A stretch of DNA of 64,000 nt from Psychrobacillus sp048572895 (GTDB lineage Bacteria; Bacillota; Bacilli; Bacillales_A; Planococcaceae). This document shows, piece by piece, positions 1-7,751 of the stretch. The notes beneath the pieces were generated by a model that did no database searches, had not been told where the DNA came from, and saw only the letters and a program-made list of their open reading frames with translations. Where the stretch lies: positions 2,666,001-2,730,000 of the forward strand of contig NZ_CP183878.1 in the NCBI RefSeq assembly GCF_048572895.1, in the 5' to 3' direction. The position numbers and the translations under genes are program-made. The stretch's first letter is position 1. Each line of letters opens with the position of its first letter.

Positions 1-1251
1 CGGGTTTGGAATAAGCTCACCCATTTTAGTGTGATTAACAATTGCTAAAGACGCAGCGATTAACATTGGGTAGGTAATCTCTTTTGCACCAGCATCTAAA
101 GCACCCTTAAAGATACCTGGGAAACCGATAACATTGTTTACAGACCGTCCGTCAGCTGCAAAAGCTGCTCCTGCCGCAATTGCATCAGAAGGTAAAATTT
201 CTGGGTTTGGGTTAGATAACGCTAATATTATTTGTCCTTCACGAACCATTTCTTGTTTTATAAGACCAGAAACCCCGGTTGTAGCAACAATAATATCACA
301 TTTTTCCATCACAGCTTCTAATGATTCTAAAGTTTGACCACCGTAATTATTCAATCTCTCTTGAGCAGCCTCTTGACGGTCTAAACCGTAAACTTCCTCC
401 ACACCATATGCCATTAACATACGGCAAATGGCTAAACCTGCAGCACCCAATCCAATTTGACCAATTTTTGCTTTTTTAATATCCACATTTGTAGCTTTAC
501 AAGCAGATAATATAGCCGCTAGTGCTACTACCGCAGTACCATGTTGGTCATCATGCATAACCGGAATTGGCAATTCTGCTTTCAATCTTTCTTCTATTTC
601 AAAGCAATGTGGAGACCCGATATCTTCTAGTAAGATTGCTCCAAATCCTTTATGAATATGTTTGACTGTCTCAACAATCTCATCCGGATCGCTTGTATTC
701 AATAAAATTGGAATTCCACTTAATCCGACAAACTGGTCCAGCAATACTGCTTTTCCCTCCATAACAGGCATCCCTGCAACAGGTCCAATATTACCAAGTC
801 CTAAAATGGCCGTACCATCAGTCACGATAGCTACAGATGTACCAATAGAAGTAAAATAGTTAGCTTTTTCTGGATTATGTAAAATATCCATACAAACGGA
901 TGCAACACCCGGTGTATAAATACGTTGAAGATCGCCCAAAGAACGAACGTCTAGTCTGCTCTTCATAGCAATTTTACCGCCTTCATGCGCTTTTAATACA
1001 TCATCTGTAACAGCATGAATTTTAACCCCATTATCAATCGCTTCAATATTGGAAATCACTTGTTCCAACTGAGTTTTCGATTTACAAGTAATAGTAATGT
1101 CGCGAATAGTTGTTAAAGCTCCACTTTTAAGCGTGGTAATGTCCCCAATGTCTCCCTCTGCCATACCAATTGCAGTTGCAACTTTAGCAAAATTACCAGG
1201 CTTTGAAAGTGTTTCCACGATGATGTTACGAATTATATGTTGGTTTTGCAT
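1..1251 (-). CDS. NAD(P)-dependent malic enzyme with N-terminal ACT domain (3' end cut by window)
   Basis: The visible 417 codons read as an oxaloacetate-decarboxylating malate dehydrogenase, which turns malate into pyruvate and CO2 in the cytoplasm. The first ~75 residues look like an ACT regulatory domain (MQNQHIIRNIIVETLSKPGN start), followed by the malic domain (TPGVASVCMDI, GTAVLGLGNIGP, EDIGSPHCFEIE, MHDDQHGTA) and a Rossmann NAD-binding motif (GQIGLGAAGLAI). The ATG at 1251 is preceded by AGGAG. A TATAAT-like -10 lies at 1291-1296 on the minus strand. The protein is incomplete because the window starts before the stop codon. Whether it prefers NAD or NADP cannot be read from the sequence. 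Confidence 0.9.
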   Translation of the reverse strand, partial: MQNQHIIRNIIVETLSKPGNFAKVATAIGMAEGDIGDITTLKSGALTTIRDITITCKSKTQLEQVISNIEAIDNGVKIHAVTDDVLKAHEGGKIAMKSRLDVRSLGDLQRIYTPGVASVCMDILHNPEKANYFTSIGTSVAIVTDGTAILGLGNIGPVAGMPVMEGKAVLLDQFVGLSGIPILLNTSDPDEIVETVKHIHKGFGAILLEDIGSPHCFEIEERLKAELPIPVMHDDQHGTAVVALAAILSACKATNVDIKKAKIGQIGLGAAGLAICRMLMAYGVEEVYGLDRQEAAQERLNNYGGQTLESLEAVMEKCDIIVATTGVSGLIKQEMVREGQIILALSNPNPEILPSDAIAAGAAFAADGRSVNNVIGFPGIFKGALDAGAKEITYPMLIAASLAIVNHTKMGELIPNP

Positions 1252-1311
1252 GTTAAATCTCCTAACTCTATTCTCTATTTCAACCAACAAATTATAACAT
1301 AAAATATTTAC

Positions 1312-2247
1312 TTATGCCTTCACATCTCGTTTAATAAACGTCATAAAGCTTAACACCAAAAATAGTAGTGCATAAACCGCTAGGACAGTTAAAGACATGG
1401 AAAGAGTAGTTTCTTCTATAAAAAAATCTTTTCTAAGATGCTGAGTTAAGTCGGAATGCGTTAACCAAATATACTCTACTGGTATATACTTTTGTAGGAG
1501 CATTATGATCATTGGTCCCATCATTAAAAACAGCATAGACAAAGCGATAGCAATAGAAGGTGAACTAAATACCGTGCCGATAAAGAAGGCAAACAGGATA
1601 GACATGGTGAAATCACCTAAAGAGTACACATATGTTAGGAAAATATCTTTCATCGTGTTTGTTTGCTGTACAACACCATCAACAATAGTCAGGTCGACTC
1701 CAGTTGCAGTTCCAAATAAGATAAATCCAATTACTGTAGTGAGGATAATCGTAACTATTATTAATGAAATACCAAACAAGAAAATCGTTATTAGTTTAGA
1801 CGCTAATATTTTGAAACGGGAAACCGGTCGGGTTAAAAGCATTTTAATAGTACCATCTGTAAATTCCTGCGATACAATGGATGCTCCTGGAATAACAGTT
1901 AACAAAGTAATAAGTATCATTAAGGAAGCACCAAATGCCATATTTCCTTCCATACTTTGGTTCACTTGAGGTGCTGCATTATTATCTAAACGATACTGTG
2001 CCATCGCTTTTTGCTCTTCAAAAATCTGGATGGACCATTCATCTAGGTCAGGAGTTTGAAGCTGAGCATTGGCATCATCGATCAAAGCTTGTTGTTCCTG
2101 TTTCCATTCAGAGGTATCTACTTCATCCATGGTCACTTTATCCAATACACCGACACCAATAATAACTAATATTAAAATACCTAAAATTGCCCATGTACCT
2201 TTTTTATGCCATAATTTCATCCATTCATTTTGTATCAAACTAAACAA
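1312..2247 (-). CDS. ABC-2 type transporter permease
   Basis: This 311-residue membrane protein has one N-terminal transmembrane segment (about residues 19-37), a ~90-residue extracytoplasmic part, and about five further hydrophobic segments, the usual layout of BcrB/YxlG-type ABC-2 permeases. A cytoplasmic loop with SQEFTDGTIKMLLTRPVSR is the typical coupling region of this family. It is the last gene of the operon and overlaps the upstream ATPase gene by 8 nt, so the two very likely form one exporter. The substrate is unknown; relatives export peptides, antibiotics or lipids. No clear terminator is seen in the 60 nt between it and the malic enzyme gene. Confidence 0.85.
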   Translation of the reverse strand: MFSLIQNEWMKLWHKKGTWAILGILILVIIGVGVLDKVTMDEVDTSEWKQEQQALIDDANAQLQTPDLDEWSIQIFEEQKAMAQYRLDNNAAPQVNQSMEGNMAFGASLMILITLLTVIPGASIVSQEFTDGTIKMLLTRPVSRFKILASKLITIFLFGISLIIVTIILTTVIGFILFGTATGVDLTIVDGVVQQTNTMKDIFLTYVYSLGDFTMSILFAFFIGTVFSSPSIAIALSMLFLMMGPMIIMLLQKYIPVEYIWLTHSDLTQHLRKDFFIEETTLSMSLTVLAVYALLFLVLSFMTFIKRDVKA

Positions 2248-3145
2248 TTTGACCGCCTCCTGTCATTTGAAGGAACTGCTCTTCCAGCGTTTCATGCACT
2301 GCTGAAATAGCAAAAATTTGAACCTGTTGAGCAACTAACTCATTGATAAGACCTGGTACCTTCTCTTCTTTCAAGTCAAGTAAAAATACCCCTTCGTGCA
2401 ATGTAAATACATAGCCATTTGAAGTTAGATAGTTCTCAACTAATTCTGCTGGCTCTGCTTTAAGCTGCATACGCGTCTTTTCATCACTTTGAATCATCCG
2501 TTCATCAATCAGCTTACCGTTTTGAATAACAGCCACACGGTCACACATCAACTCTATTTCTGACAACAGATGACTAGAAACAAAAATAGATACGTTATTT
2601 TCTAGGGCTATTTTGCGAAGATACGTGCGGAACTCGCGAATTCCCGCGGGATCTAAACCATTCGTTGGTTCATCTAATATTAAGAATTTCGGATCATGTA
2701 GTAAGGCTTGTGCTAATCCTAATCGCTGACGCATCCCTAATGAATACGTCGACACCTTTTCATGGATTCGCTTAGTTAGCCCTACCTGGTTAATCACCTC
2801 ATCTATCCGTGCCTTCGTTACACCATTATGCATTCTGGAAAAGTGAAGTAAGTTTTTATAACCAGACATATACTTATACATCTCCGGGTTTTCTACGATT
2901 ACTCCTACATTTGCTATCGCCTTTTCATAATCATCTGCAATAGATGCACCTTCAATAGTAATAGTCCCACTAGTTAGATGCATAAGACCAGTCATTAAAC
3001 GGATAGTGGTTGTTTTACCAGCGCCATTTGGACCTAAAAATCCCGTGATTTGACCGGGAAATAACTCCAGAGACACGTTATCGATAAGTGTTTTTCCTTT
3101 AATAACTTTTGTGACATTTTTTAATTGCACGATCGGTGTAGACAT
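2240..3145 (-). CDS. ABC transporter ATP-binding protein (BcrA-like)
   Basis: A 301-residue ABC ATPase with Walker A GPNGAGKTT at about residues 38-46, signature YSLGMRQRLGLAQ near residue 140, Walker B FLILDEPTNGLDP, and a switch histidine (VSSHLLSE). The C-terminal ~90 residues are the extra domain seen in BcrA-type drug/bacteriocin exporters. It starts directly after the stop codon of the next gene upstream and overlaps the permease gene downstream, which marks it as the energy-providing partner of that permease. Substrate not deducible. Confidence 0.9.
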   Translation of the reverse strand: MSTPIVQLKNVTKVIKGKTLIDNVSLELFPGQITGFLGPNGAGKTTTIRLMTGLMHLTSGTITIEGASIADDYEKAIANVGVIVENPEMYKYMSGYKNLLHFSRMHNGVTKARIDEVINQVGLTKRIHEKVSTYSLGMRQRLGLAQALLHDPKFLILDEPTNGLDPAGIREFRTYLRKIALENNVSIFVSSHLLSEIELMCDRVAVIQNGKLIDERMIQSDEKTRMQLKAEPAELVENYLTSNGYVFTLHEGVFLLDLKEEKVPGLINELVAQQVQIFAISAVHETLEEQFLQMTGGGQIV

Positions 3146-3847
3146 TTAATTCACCTTCTCTTTCGTTACATTTTTCATCCAGCTCACTGCATCCTGATTG
3201 GTTTCAAAGCGGATTGTTTCTAATTCATCCTGGGCAATAACTTTACCATTTTTTAAAACTATAAGTTGATCTAGTATTGGTTCAACTTCATGTAATTCAT
3301 GAGTCGATAAAATAATCGATTGTTCCTCAACATTTGTATAACGGATCAGTCCACTTATTAACGATTCGCGAACAATTGGGTCTAACCCAGAAAACGGTTC
3401 ATCCATCACATAATAGGATGTATTTCTACCAAGTGTCGCTGCCATTTTCGCTCTTCCACGATTCCCTTTAGAAAGCTTTTTCAGCTTCACATCAACATTA
3501 ACCTCTAAATATTTTGCTACCTCCATTGCCTTTTCTACAGAAAAATCGTTAAATTGAGATGCGTAAAATGCGAAAAGTTCCTTCGCTGTATAAAAGCTAT
3601 AAAACAAATCCGTATCAGGTAAATATGCAATGTGAGTTGCATGTCTTCTAGATAAGGACTCGTTATGAAGAGAAATGGTTCCCTTTCGAGGTCTCTGTAT
3701 CCCTGCTATTATTTTCAACAAGGTTGATTTTCCACTCCCGTTTTCTCCTGCAATACCTATTATCTGCCCTATAGGGAATATCAATGAAACATCACGAAGA
3801 ACCTCTTGTCTTTGATACTTATACGAAACTTTTTGTAGATGAATCAT
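3146..3847 (-). CDS. ABC transporter ATP-binding protein (YtrB-like)
   Basis: A 233-residue ABC ATPase: Walker A GENGSGKST (about residues 34-42), Walker B YYVMDEPFSGLDP and switch His in LSTHELHE. The signature is degenerate (KLSKGNRGRAKMA in place of LSGGQ), a feature shared with YtrB-type ATPases that sit beside GntR regulators. It overlaps the upstream regulator gene by 4 nt. In B. subtilis the ytr operon responds to cell-wall antibiotics; a similar role here is inference from operon layout only. Confidence 0.85.
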   Translation of the reverse strand: MIHLQKVSYKYQRQEVLRDVSLIFPIGQIIGIAGENGSGKSTLLKIIAGIQRPRKGTISLHNESLSRRHATHIAYLPDTDLFYSFYTAKELFAFYASQFNDFSVEKAMEVAKYLEVNVDVKLKKLSKGNRGRAKMAATLGRNTSYYVMDEPFSGLDPIVRESLISGLIRYTNVEEQSIILSTHELHEVEPILDQLIVLKNGKVIAQDELETIRFETNQDAVSWMKNVTKEKVN

Positions 3848-4209
3848 TTAGCACCTTCCTTTCTTTGCAAAATTTGAATTATCTCTTCTTTTGAAAAACC
3901 AAATGCTGCAATAGATCGAAGAAACTGATTAACCAATTCTACTTTCATATCCTCACGTAAATGTAAAATACGCTCTTCGTCTGTAGTGATGTATGTGCCT
4001 TGCCCACGCTTTGTCTCTGTTAGCTCCATCGATTCAAGCTCCTTATATACACGTTGTACGGTGTTGACATTAACACCAACCTCCAATGAATATTCTCGAA
4101 CGGATTGCATTTTATCTCCGGGCTGTAGGTTACCTTTTAAAATATCCCCACAGATTAAATCAACTAGCTGGCTATAAATAGGCTTATCACGAGTGAAATC
4201 CTGCGTCAT
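3844..4209 (-). CDS. ytrA: GntR family transcriptional regulator, YtrA subfamily
   Basis: A short (121-residue) GntR regulator with only the winged-helix domain (PGDKMQSVREYSLEVGVNVNTVQRVYKELE region is split here as PGDKMQSVREYS / NVNTVQRVYKELE) and a ~40-residue helical tail, the size typical of YtrA. I chose the ATG at 4209 because GGAG/AGGGTGA lies at the right distance. An in-frame ATG at 4233 would add eight residues. The gene overlaps the end of the upstream permease gene, so it is translated within the operon. It probably represses the operon by binding the dyad at 5008-5041. Confidence 0.85.
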   Translation of the reverse strand: MTQDFTRDKPIYSQLVDLICGDILKGNLQPGDKMQSVREYSLEVGVNVNTVQRVYKELESMELTETKRGQGTYITTDEERILHLREDMKVELVNQFLRSIAAFGFSKEEIIQILQRKEGAK

Positions 4210-4973
4210 CTCGTAATCACCCTCTCCAGCCATTTACAAATTCCCCAAAACAACAAAATAATTATTATCCAGCTAAACAGTTCCTCTACAATATATATAG
4301 AACCTAACTCCAAGACAAAATTACTTATTGAAAGGGTTGGTAAATAGCCTTCTATAAATTTTAAAGATATCTCACCATGGTTTAATACCCTATCAAGTGA
4401 AAGAAAGTCAAATAGTCTCGGTAAAAAACTAGCCAATAAAAAGAATATAGCTACCGAAGTAATTAGTGAAAATTTACCGATCCAATATTTACCTTCCAAA
4501 TAAATTGTCCAGAAGAGTAACCATGCAATACTTACAAATATGCCGGCTAATAGCATTACAGCTAATAATAAAAGCTGTAAATTAAGTAATTGCGCAAAGC
4601 TACCCAAAAACACATCTGACAAGAAATATATCCCAGCTGTCGTAATGAAAGTAATTCCAACAAAGTAAATAGCTATGCTAAATAAAAATTTCGTACCAAT
4701 TAATTTGTGCATTGAATGGGGATTATGCAGCCACATATCTTTTTTTCCATTGTCGGTATTTAATGAGTTATTAAACTGAATAAGGAGATTAACAATACTA
4801 AAGCCAAGCATTAAAAACATTAAAATTATTCTTATTTCCTGAATGGGTACCTGTGTTATTAAATATCTTTCCAATATTATCGGAAGGATTAAAACAACCC
4901 CAATCCCCATTACTGCTGAACCGAAAAGCCATGACTTATAAAGAGCCCATTCCTTTAACAGCAATCCTTTCAA
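4206..4973 (-). CDS. ABC transporter membrane subunit, first gene of the YtrA-type operon
   Basis: A 255-residue, very hydrophobic protein with about six membrane segments and the opening MKGLLLKEW, common in ABC-2 type permeases that work with YtrB-like ATPases. The start is a TTG (4971-4973) with a strong AGGAGATGG ribosome site. It is the first gene of a five-gene operon (permease, GntR regulator, ATPase, ATPase, permease) with tight overlaps. Likely partner of the YtrB-like ATPase. Substrate unknown. Confidence 0.75.
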   Translation of the reverse strand: MKGLLLKEWALYKSWLFGSAVMGIGVVLILPIILERYLITQVPIQEIRIILMFLMLGFSIVNLLIQFNNSLNTDNGKKDMWLHNPHSMHKLIGTKFLFSIAIYFVGITFITTAGIYFLSDVFLGSFAQLLNLQLLLLAVMLLAGIFVSIAWLLFWTIYLEGKYWIGKFSLITSVAIFFLLASFLPRLFDFLSLDRVLNHGEISLKFIEGYLPTLSISNFVLELGSIYIVEELFSWIIIILLFWGICKWLERVITR

Positions 4974-5007
4974 TTTTCCATCTCCTTTTTATTATCTTTA
5001 TCATAGC

Positions 5008-5041
5008 GTATTCGTGTACTATTTACCTATTACACTAATAC
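5008..5041 (-). promoter_or_regulatory. Putative YtrA/GntR operator and operon promoter
   Basis: An inverted repeat with 11-bp arms (GTATTCGTGTA at 5008-5018 and TACACTAATAC at 5031-5041, 10 of 11 matching) is separated by 12 bp. The core GTGTA-N12-TACAC resembles the known YtrA box (AGTGTA/TACACT half sites). A TATGAT -10 lies just downstream on the minus strand (5000-5005), so the dyad covers the -35 area, as expected for a repressor site. Confidence 0.6.
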
Positions 5042-5131
5042 TATATATTTCCTCCTATCTATTTGCAAGTGATTTATTTGGAATTGAATTTTTAGATAGA
5101 CTGGTCAGCAAAGATGGATAGCCTATACTAT

Positions 5132-5178
5132 AAAAAGCTGGATCCAAGATATATAATTGTCCTTGATCCAGCTTTTTT
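5132..5178. terminator. Rho-independent terminator (bidirectional)
   Basis: A long stem AAAAAGCTGGATC...GATCCAGCTTTTTT with A and T runs on both sides. It lies upstream of the ABC operon promoter and downstream of the ArsR gene, so it can insulate in either direction. Confidence 0.75.
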
Positions 5179-5181
5179 GTT

Positions 5182-5305
5182 AGTTGTGAGCGATTATGTT
5201 AGGGCGGCTGCTCAGTGGCGGCGTTTTTGGGTTTCACTCGAGCGGATAGCCCTGTTGCTGGGGCCCTCGTTATGCATCAGCAACACTGAATTTCAAGTAC
5301 ATATA
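5182..5305. other. GC-richer non-coding stretch with a hairpin
   Basis: This piece is clearly GC-richer than its surroundings and contains GTTGCTG (5254-5260) and CAGCAAC (5278-5284) as the arms of a hairpin with a 17-nt loop. An ORF of 78 codons crosses it but also crosses both terminators and is not credible. I do not recognise the sequence; it may be a worn repeat. Confidence 0.35.
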
Positions 5306-5309
5306 ATTA

Positions 5310-5348
5310 AAAAACCGTCAGCACTCACGCTCGCTGACGGGGGGTTTT
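5310..5348 (-). terminator. Terminator of the ArsR/AHSA1 operon
   Basis: Stem CCGTCAGC / GCTGACGG with a T run on the minus strand, 6 nt after the stop codon of the ArsR gene. Confidence 0.8.
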
Positions 5349-5353
5349 AGCTT

Positions 5354-5686
5354 TTATTTATCTCTGTCTTCATTTTCGACTAAGAATTTTAATCTAGATA
5401 GTTTGTTATTCCAGAACTGTTCATAATAGTCGAGCCACTGTTTTACTTCCGTTAATGGCTCCGGCTGCAAATGATACACTTTTTCTCTACCTAACTTTTG
5501 ACCATTGACTAAACCTGCTTCAGTTAAAACATTAAGATGCTTAACAATTGCTGTTCTACTCATATCGAAATAAGAAGAAATATCGGCAATGGATCTTTCT
5601 TTTTTTGCTAGCAGTCGAAGGACATCTCTCCTTGTTGGGTCAGCAATAGCTTGAAAAACATCCACCTTTTTGATGGCATCAGTCAT
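5354..5686 (-). CDS. ArsR family winged-helix transcriptional regulator
   Basis: A 110-residue ArsR-fold regulator: ADPTRRDVLRLLAKKERS, then the recognition helix region MSRTAIVKHLNVLTEAG and the wing GREKVYHLQ. There are no ArsR metal cysteines (no ELCVCDL-like motif), which fits the group that sits next to AHSA1-domain genes. Its start overlaps the stop of the AHSA1 gene (TAATG), so both are translated from one transcript. It probably binds the two 17-bp sites in the promoter at 6139-6185 and represses its own operon. Confidence 0.9.
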   Translation of the reverse strand: MTDAIKKVDVFQAIADPTRRDVLRLLAKKERSIADISSYFDMSRTAIVKHLNVLTEAGLVNGQKLGREKVYHLQPEPLTEVKQWLDYYEQFWNNKLSRLKFLVENEDRDK

Positions 5687-6111
5687 TATGCTTCGACAAC
5701 TTGCTTAAATTTGTTTTGTACAATGCCAACCCAGCCTTGGTTCATTTGGCCGCGTACTTCTGCATTTGACTTTTTAGCTTTCGGAACAATGGATTCTTCA
5801 TCTTTCCAGCCACCATGGATTAATGTGAATTCAGTTTGAGAACCAATTTCTTTCAAAAGAAATGTAACAAACCAACCATCTGTGTCCCATTGAAATGAGA
5901 GTTTATGTGGTTCGTCAATTTCAAGTACCTTACAGGGAGACGGTCCGAATGGTGACTGAATAGTAAATTCATATCCTTCCCGAGCTTGAAAATCATTAGG
6001 CATAAACCAAGCAGAAATTCCTTCTGCTGTTGAAACATAATTCCAAACCTTTTGGATTGGTGCCTCTACTAAAACAGTCTGTGTTATATCAGGTAAATTT
6101 TCTTTCATCAT
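5686..6111 (-). CDS. SRPBCC/AHSA1-domain protein
   Basis: A 141-residue START-like (SRPBCC) protein: begins with a strand EAPIQKVWNYVSTAEGISAWF, contains the FTIQSPFGPSPCKVLEID region and FTLIHGGW, and ends with a long helix, as in Activator-of-Hsp90-homolog 1 proteins. Ligand and partner are unknown. Pairing with an ArsR regulator in one operon is very common in Bacillales. It is the first gene after a good sigma-A promoter (6156-6185). RBS AAGGAG precedes the ATG. Confidence 0.85.
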   Translation of the reverse strand: MMKENLPDITQTVLVEAPIQKVWNYVSTAEGISAWFMPNDFQAREGYEFTIQSPFGPSPCKVLEIDEPHKLSFQWDTDGWFVTFLLKEIGSQTEFTLIHGGWKDEESIVPKAKKSNAEVRGQMNQGWVGIVQNKFKQVVEA

Positions 6112-6138
6112 TAATAGCTCCTTTTCAACGTAAAAGTG

Positions 6139-6185
6139 TAACCTATAGGTGTTATATTATATATAACCTAGAGGTGTTATGTCAA
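6139..6185 (-). promoter_or_regulatory. Sigma-A promoter with two 17-bp operator copies
   Basis: On the minus strand TTGACA (6180-6185), an 18-bp spacer and TATAAT (6156-6161) form a strong promoter 45 nt before the AHSA1 start. TAACCTAGAGGTGTTAT (6164-6180) fills the spacer and TAACCTATAGGTGTTAT (6139-6155) follows the -10. The two copies differ at one base and are 25 bp apart. This is what a self-regulating ArsR repressor would need. Confidence 0.75.
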
Positions 6186-6218
6186 CTTATAATAATTATA
6201 TTTCCTCTGCTTCATCAC

Positions 6219-6255
6219 AAAACTCCCATCTACTGTAAACGTAGATGGGAGTTTT
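6219..6255 (-). terminator. Terminator of the ytpA-like gene
   Basis: A 15-bp stem, ACTCCCATCTAC / GTAGATGGGAGT with flanking AAAA/TTTT, 7-nt loop, 3 nt past the stop codon of the hydrolase gene. Confidence 0.85.
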
Positions 6256-6258
6256 GAT

Positions 6259-7050
6259 TCAAACAATATAGCCGATATCTGTTAGTACATTATTTATAAA
6301 TGACTGTGAATAGGTAAAGATTTCTTCCCGCTCCGGTTCTTGATAGAGATCATGAAAACAATTTTTCCATTCTTTATAATGATATTCAGAAAGCTCCTGC
6401 TTCCTTAACCAGCTAGCTGCAGCATTTGCATCGGTTATCTTATCCCGCTCTCCAGTCATAACAAGTATAGGTTTATTTGGTATTGAGATTGTCGATTGAT
6501 TCACAGATTTTAAAAGTGCTTGGAGTTCCTTGTACCATTCTGTTGAAATATAGGTTCTATACATAGGATCTGATACAAATTGTTGAAATACTTCATAATT
6601 TCTCGTTAAATCGTTTAAGTGAATATCATGGTTGATTTTCTGCGGTATTGATAATTTTGCTAATGTGTTCGTCCATTTCGAAGGAAGCTTTTCAAGATGG
6701 AACCATGGTGATGTCAGTATTACTCCCGCATATTCAATTTCAAGTTTACGTAAAACTTTTATAAGAAGGGTGGCTCCAAGACCATGTCCCATTAAAAATA
6801 TTGGCAGGTCATACGTAACCGCAACTTGCATCGCTTGTTTAATGTAGTTCTTATACTGTTCGAAGGATTCGTCGTGAATAGTTTTTGTTTTTTTTAGTTC
6901 TCCATGACCTGGTAAGTCTCCCATAACGATATGATAGTTAGAGCTTCTCAATTTTTCAATTAACCAAGCATATCTTCTGTGATGTTCATAGGCACTGTGA
7001 ACAATAACTATTACTGCTTTAGGCTTTCCTTCTGTTTCCCATTTCCACAT
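6259..7050 (-). CDS. ytpA: YtpA-like alpha/beta hydrolase lacking the catalytic serine
   Basis: A 263-residue alpha/beta hydrolase that resembles the lysophospholipase YtpA: MW.W start, AVIVIVHSAYEHHRRYAWL, VMGDLPGHGEL. The nucleophile elbow, normally GHSMG, reads M-G-H-G-L-G (codons GGA CAT GGT CTT GGA near 6788-6770), so the serine is replaced by glycine. The acid (GERDK) and histidine (NCFHDLYQEPE) regions are still there. The oxyanion-hole HG is also HS. The protein is full length and not frameshifted, so it may be a pseudo-enzyme or have a changed function. The gene stands alone between ytoA-like (divergent) and a terminator. Confidence 0.8.
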   Translation of the reverse strand: MWKWETEGKPKAVIVIVHSAYEHHRRYAWLIEKLRSSNYHIVMGDLPGHGELKKTKTIHDESFEQYKNYIKQAMQVAVTYDLPIFLMGHGLGATLLIKVLRKLEIEYAGVILTSPWFHLEKLPSKWTNTLAKLSIPQKINHDIHLNDLTRNYEVFQQFVSDPMYRTYISTEWYKELQALLKSVNQSTISIPNKPILVMTGERDKITDANAAASWLRKQELSEYHYKEWKNCFHDLYQEPEREEIFTYSQSFINNVLTDIGYIV

Positions 7051-7159
7051 ATAAACAAACCTCTTTTCTTTCCTTGCAATTTCATGATATTAAGTTTCTT
7101 TCAATCTGTATGTCTGATACGATTAATTATATTCTATTTTCAAAAGGAGTGTATGCAAA

Positions 7160-7672
7160 ATGATTTATCCATATAAAGGTAAAACACCTACTATTGATGA
7201 CTCTGCTTTTATAGCTGATTATGTCACAATAACAGGGGATGTGACAATCGGTCCAGAGACTACAATTTGGTTTAATACGGTAATTAGAGGGGATGTTGCA
7301 CCTACTATTATTGGAAGTAAAGTAAGTATACAAGATTTAAGTTGTCTACATCAAAGTCCTAACAAACCATTAGTAATAGAAGATGAAGTAACAATTGGAC
7401 ATCAAGTGACTTTACATAGCTGTATCGTACGAAAAGGTGCCTTAATAGGAATGGGATCGATTATTTTAGATGGTGCTGAAATTGGTGAAGGTGCATTTAT
7501 CGGAGCAGGAAGTCTCGTACCACCAGGCAAAAAAATACCTCCAAATTCATTAGCACTAGGTAGTCCAGCAAAAGTTGTACGCGAGTTAAATGATGAAGAT
7601 AAAGCTGACGTACAAAGAATTATCCGAGAATATGTAGAAAAAGGACAATATTATAAATCCCTTCAAAAGTAA
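7160..7672 (+). CDS. Gamma-carbonic-anhydrase-like hexapeptide-repeat protein
   Basis: A 170-residue left-handed beta-helix protein with repeated hexapeptides (ITGDVTIGPETTIW, VIRGDV, IGHQVTLHSC, IGMGSIILDGAEIGEGAFIGAGS) and the three histidines expected for the metal site (CLHQ, GHQ, LHSC). It matches the YrdA/YtoA group whose enzymatic activity is often unproven. The start ATG has AAAAGGAGTG upstream. It is transcribed alone, divergent from the ytpA-like gene; R1 repeat copy A follows it. Confidence 0.9.
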   Translation: MIYPYKGKTPTIDDSAFIADYVTITGDVTIGPETTIWFNTVIRGDVAPTIIGSKVSIQDLSCLHQSPNKPLVIEDEVTIGHQVTLHSCIVRKGALIGMGSIILDGAEIGEGAFIGAGSLVPPGKKIPPNSLALGSPAKVVRELNDEDKADVQRIIREYVEKGQYYKSLQK

Positions 7673-7751
7673 ATTAGGGTAACGAATATATAAGTAATTG
7701 CTCAATTATTTGCAATGTTTGATAGTTCCACGTTTTCTTTAACTTCCAACG

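Noticed and set aside
5114..5350. A 78-codon ORF on the plus strand.
   Set aside because: It starts within one terminator and ends in another, with no ribosome site.
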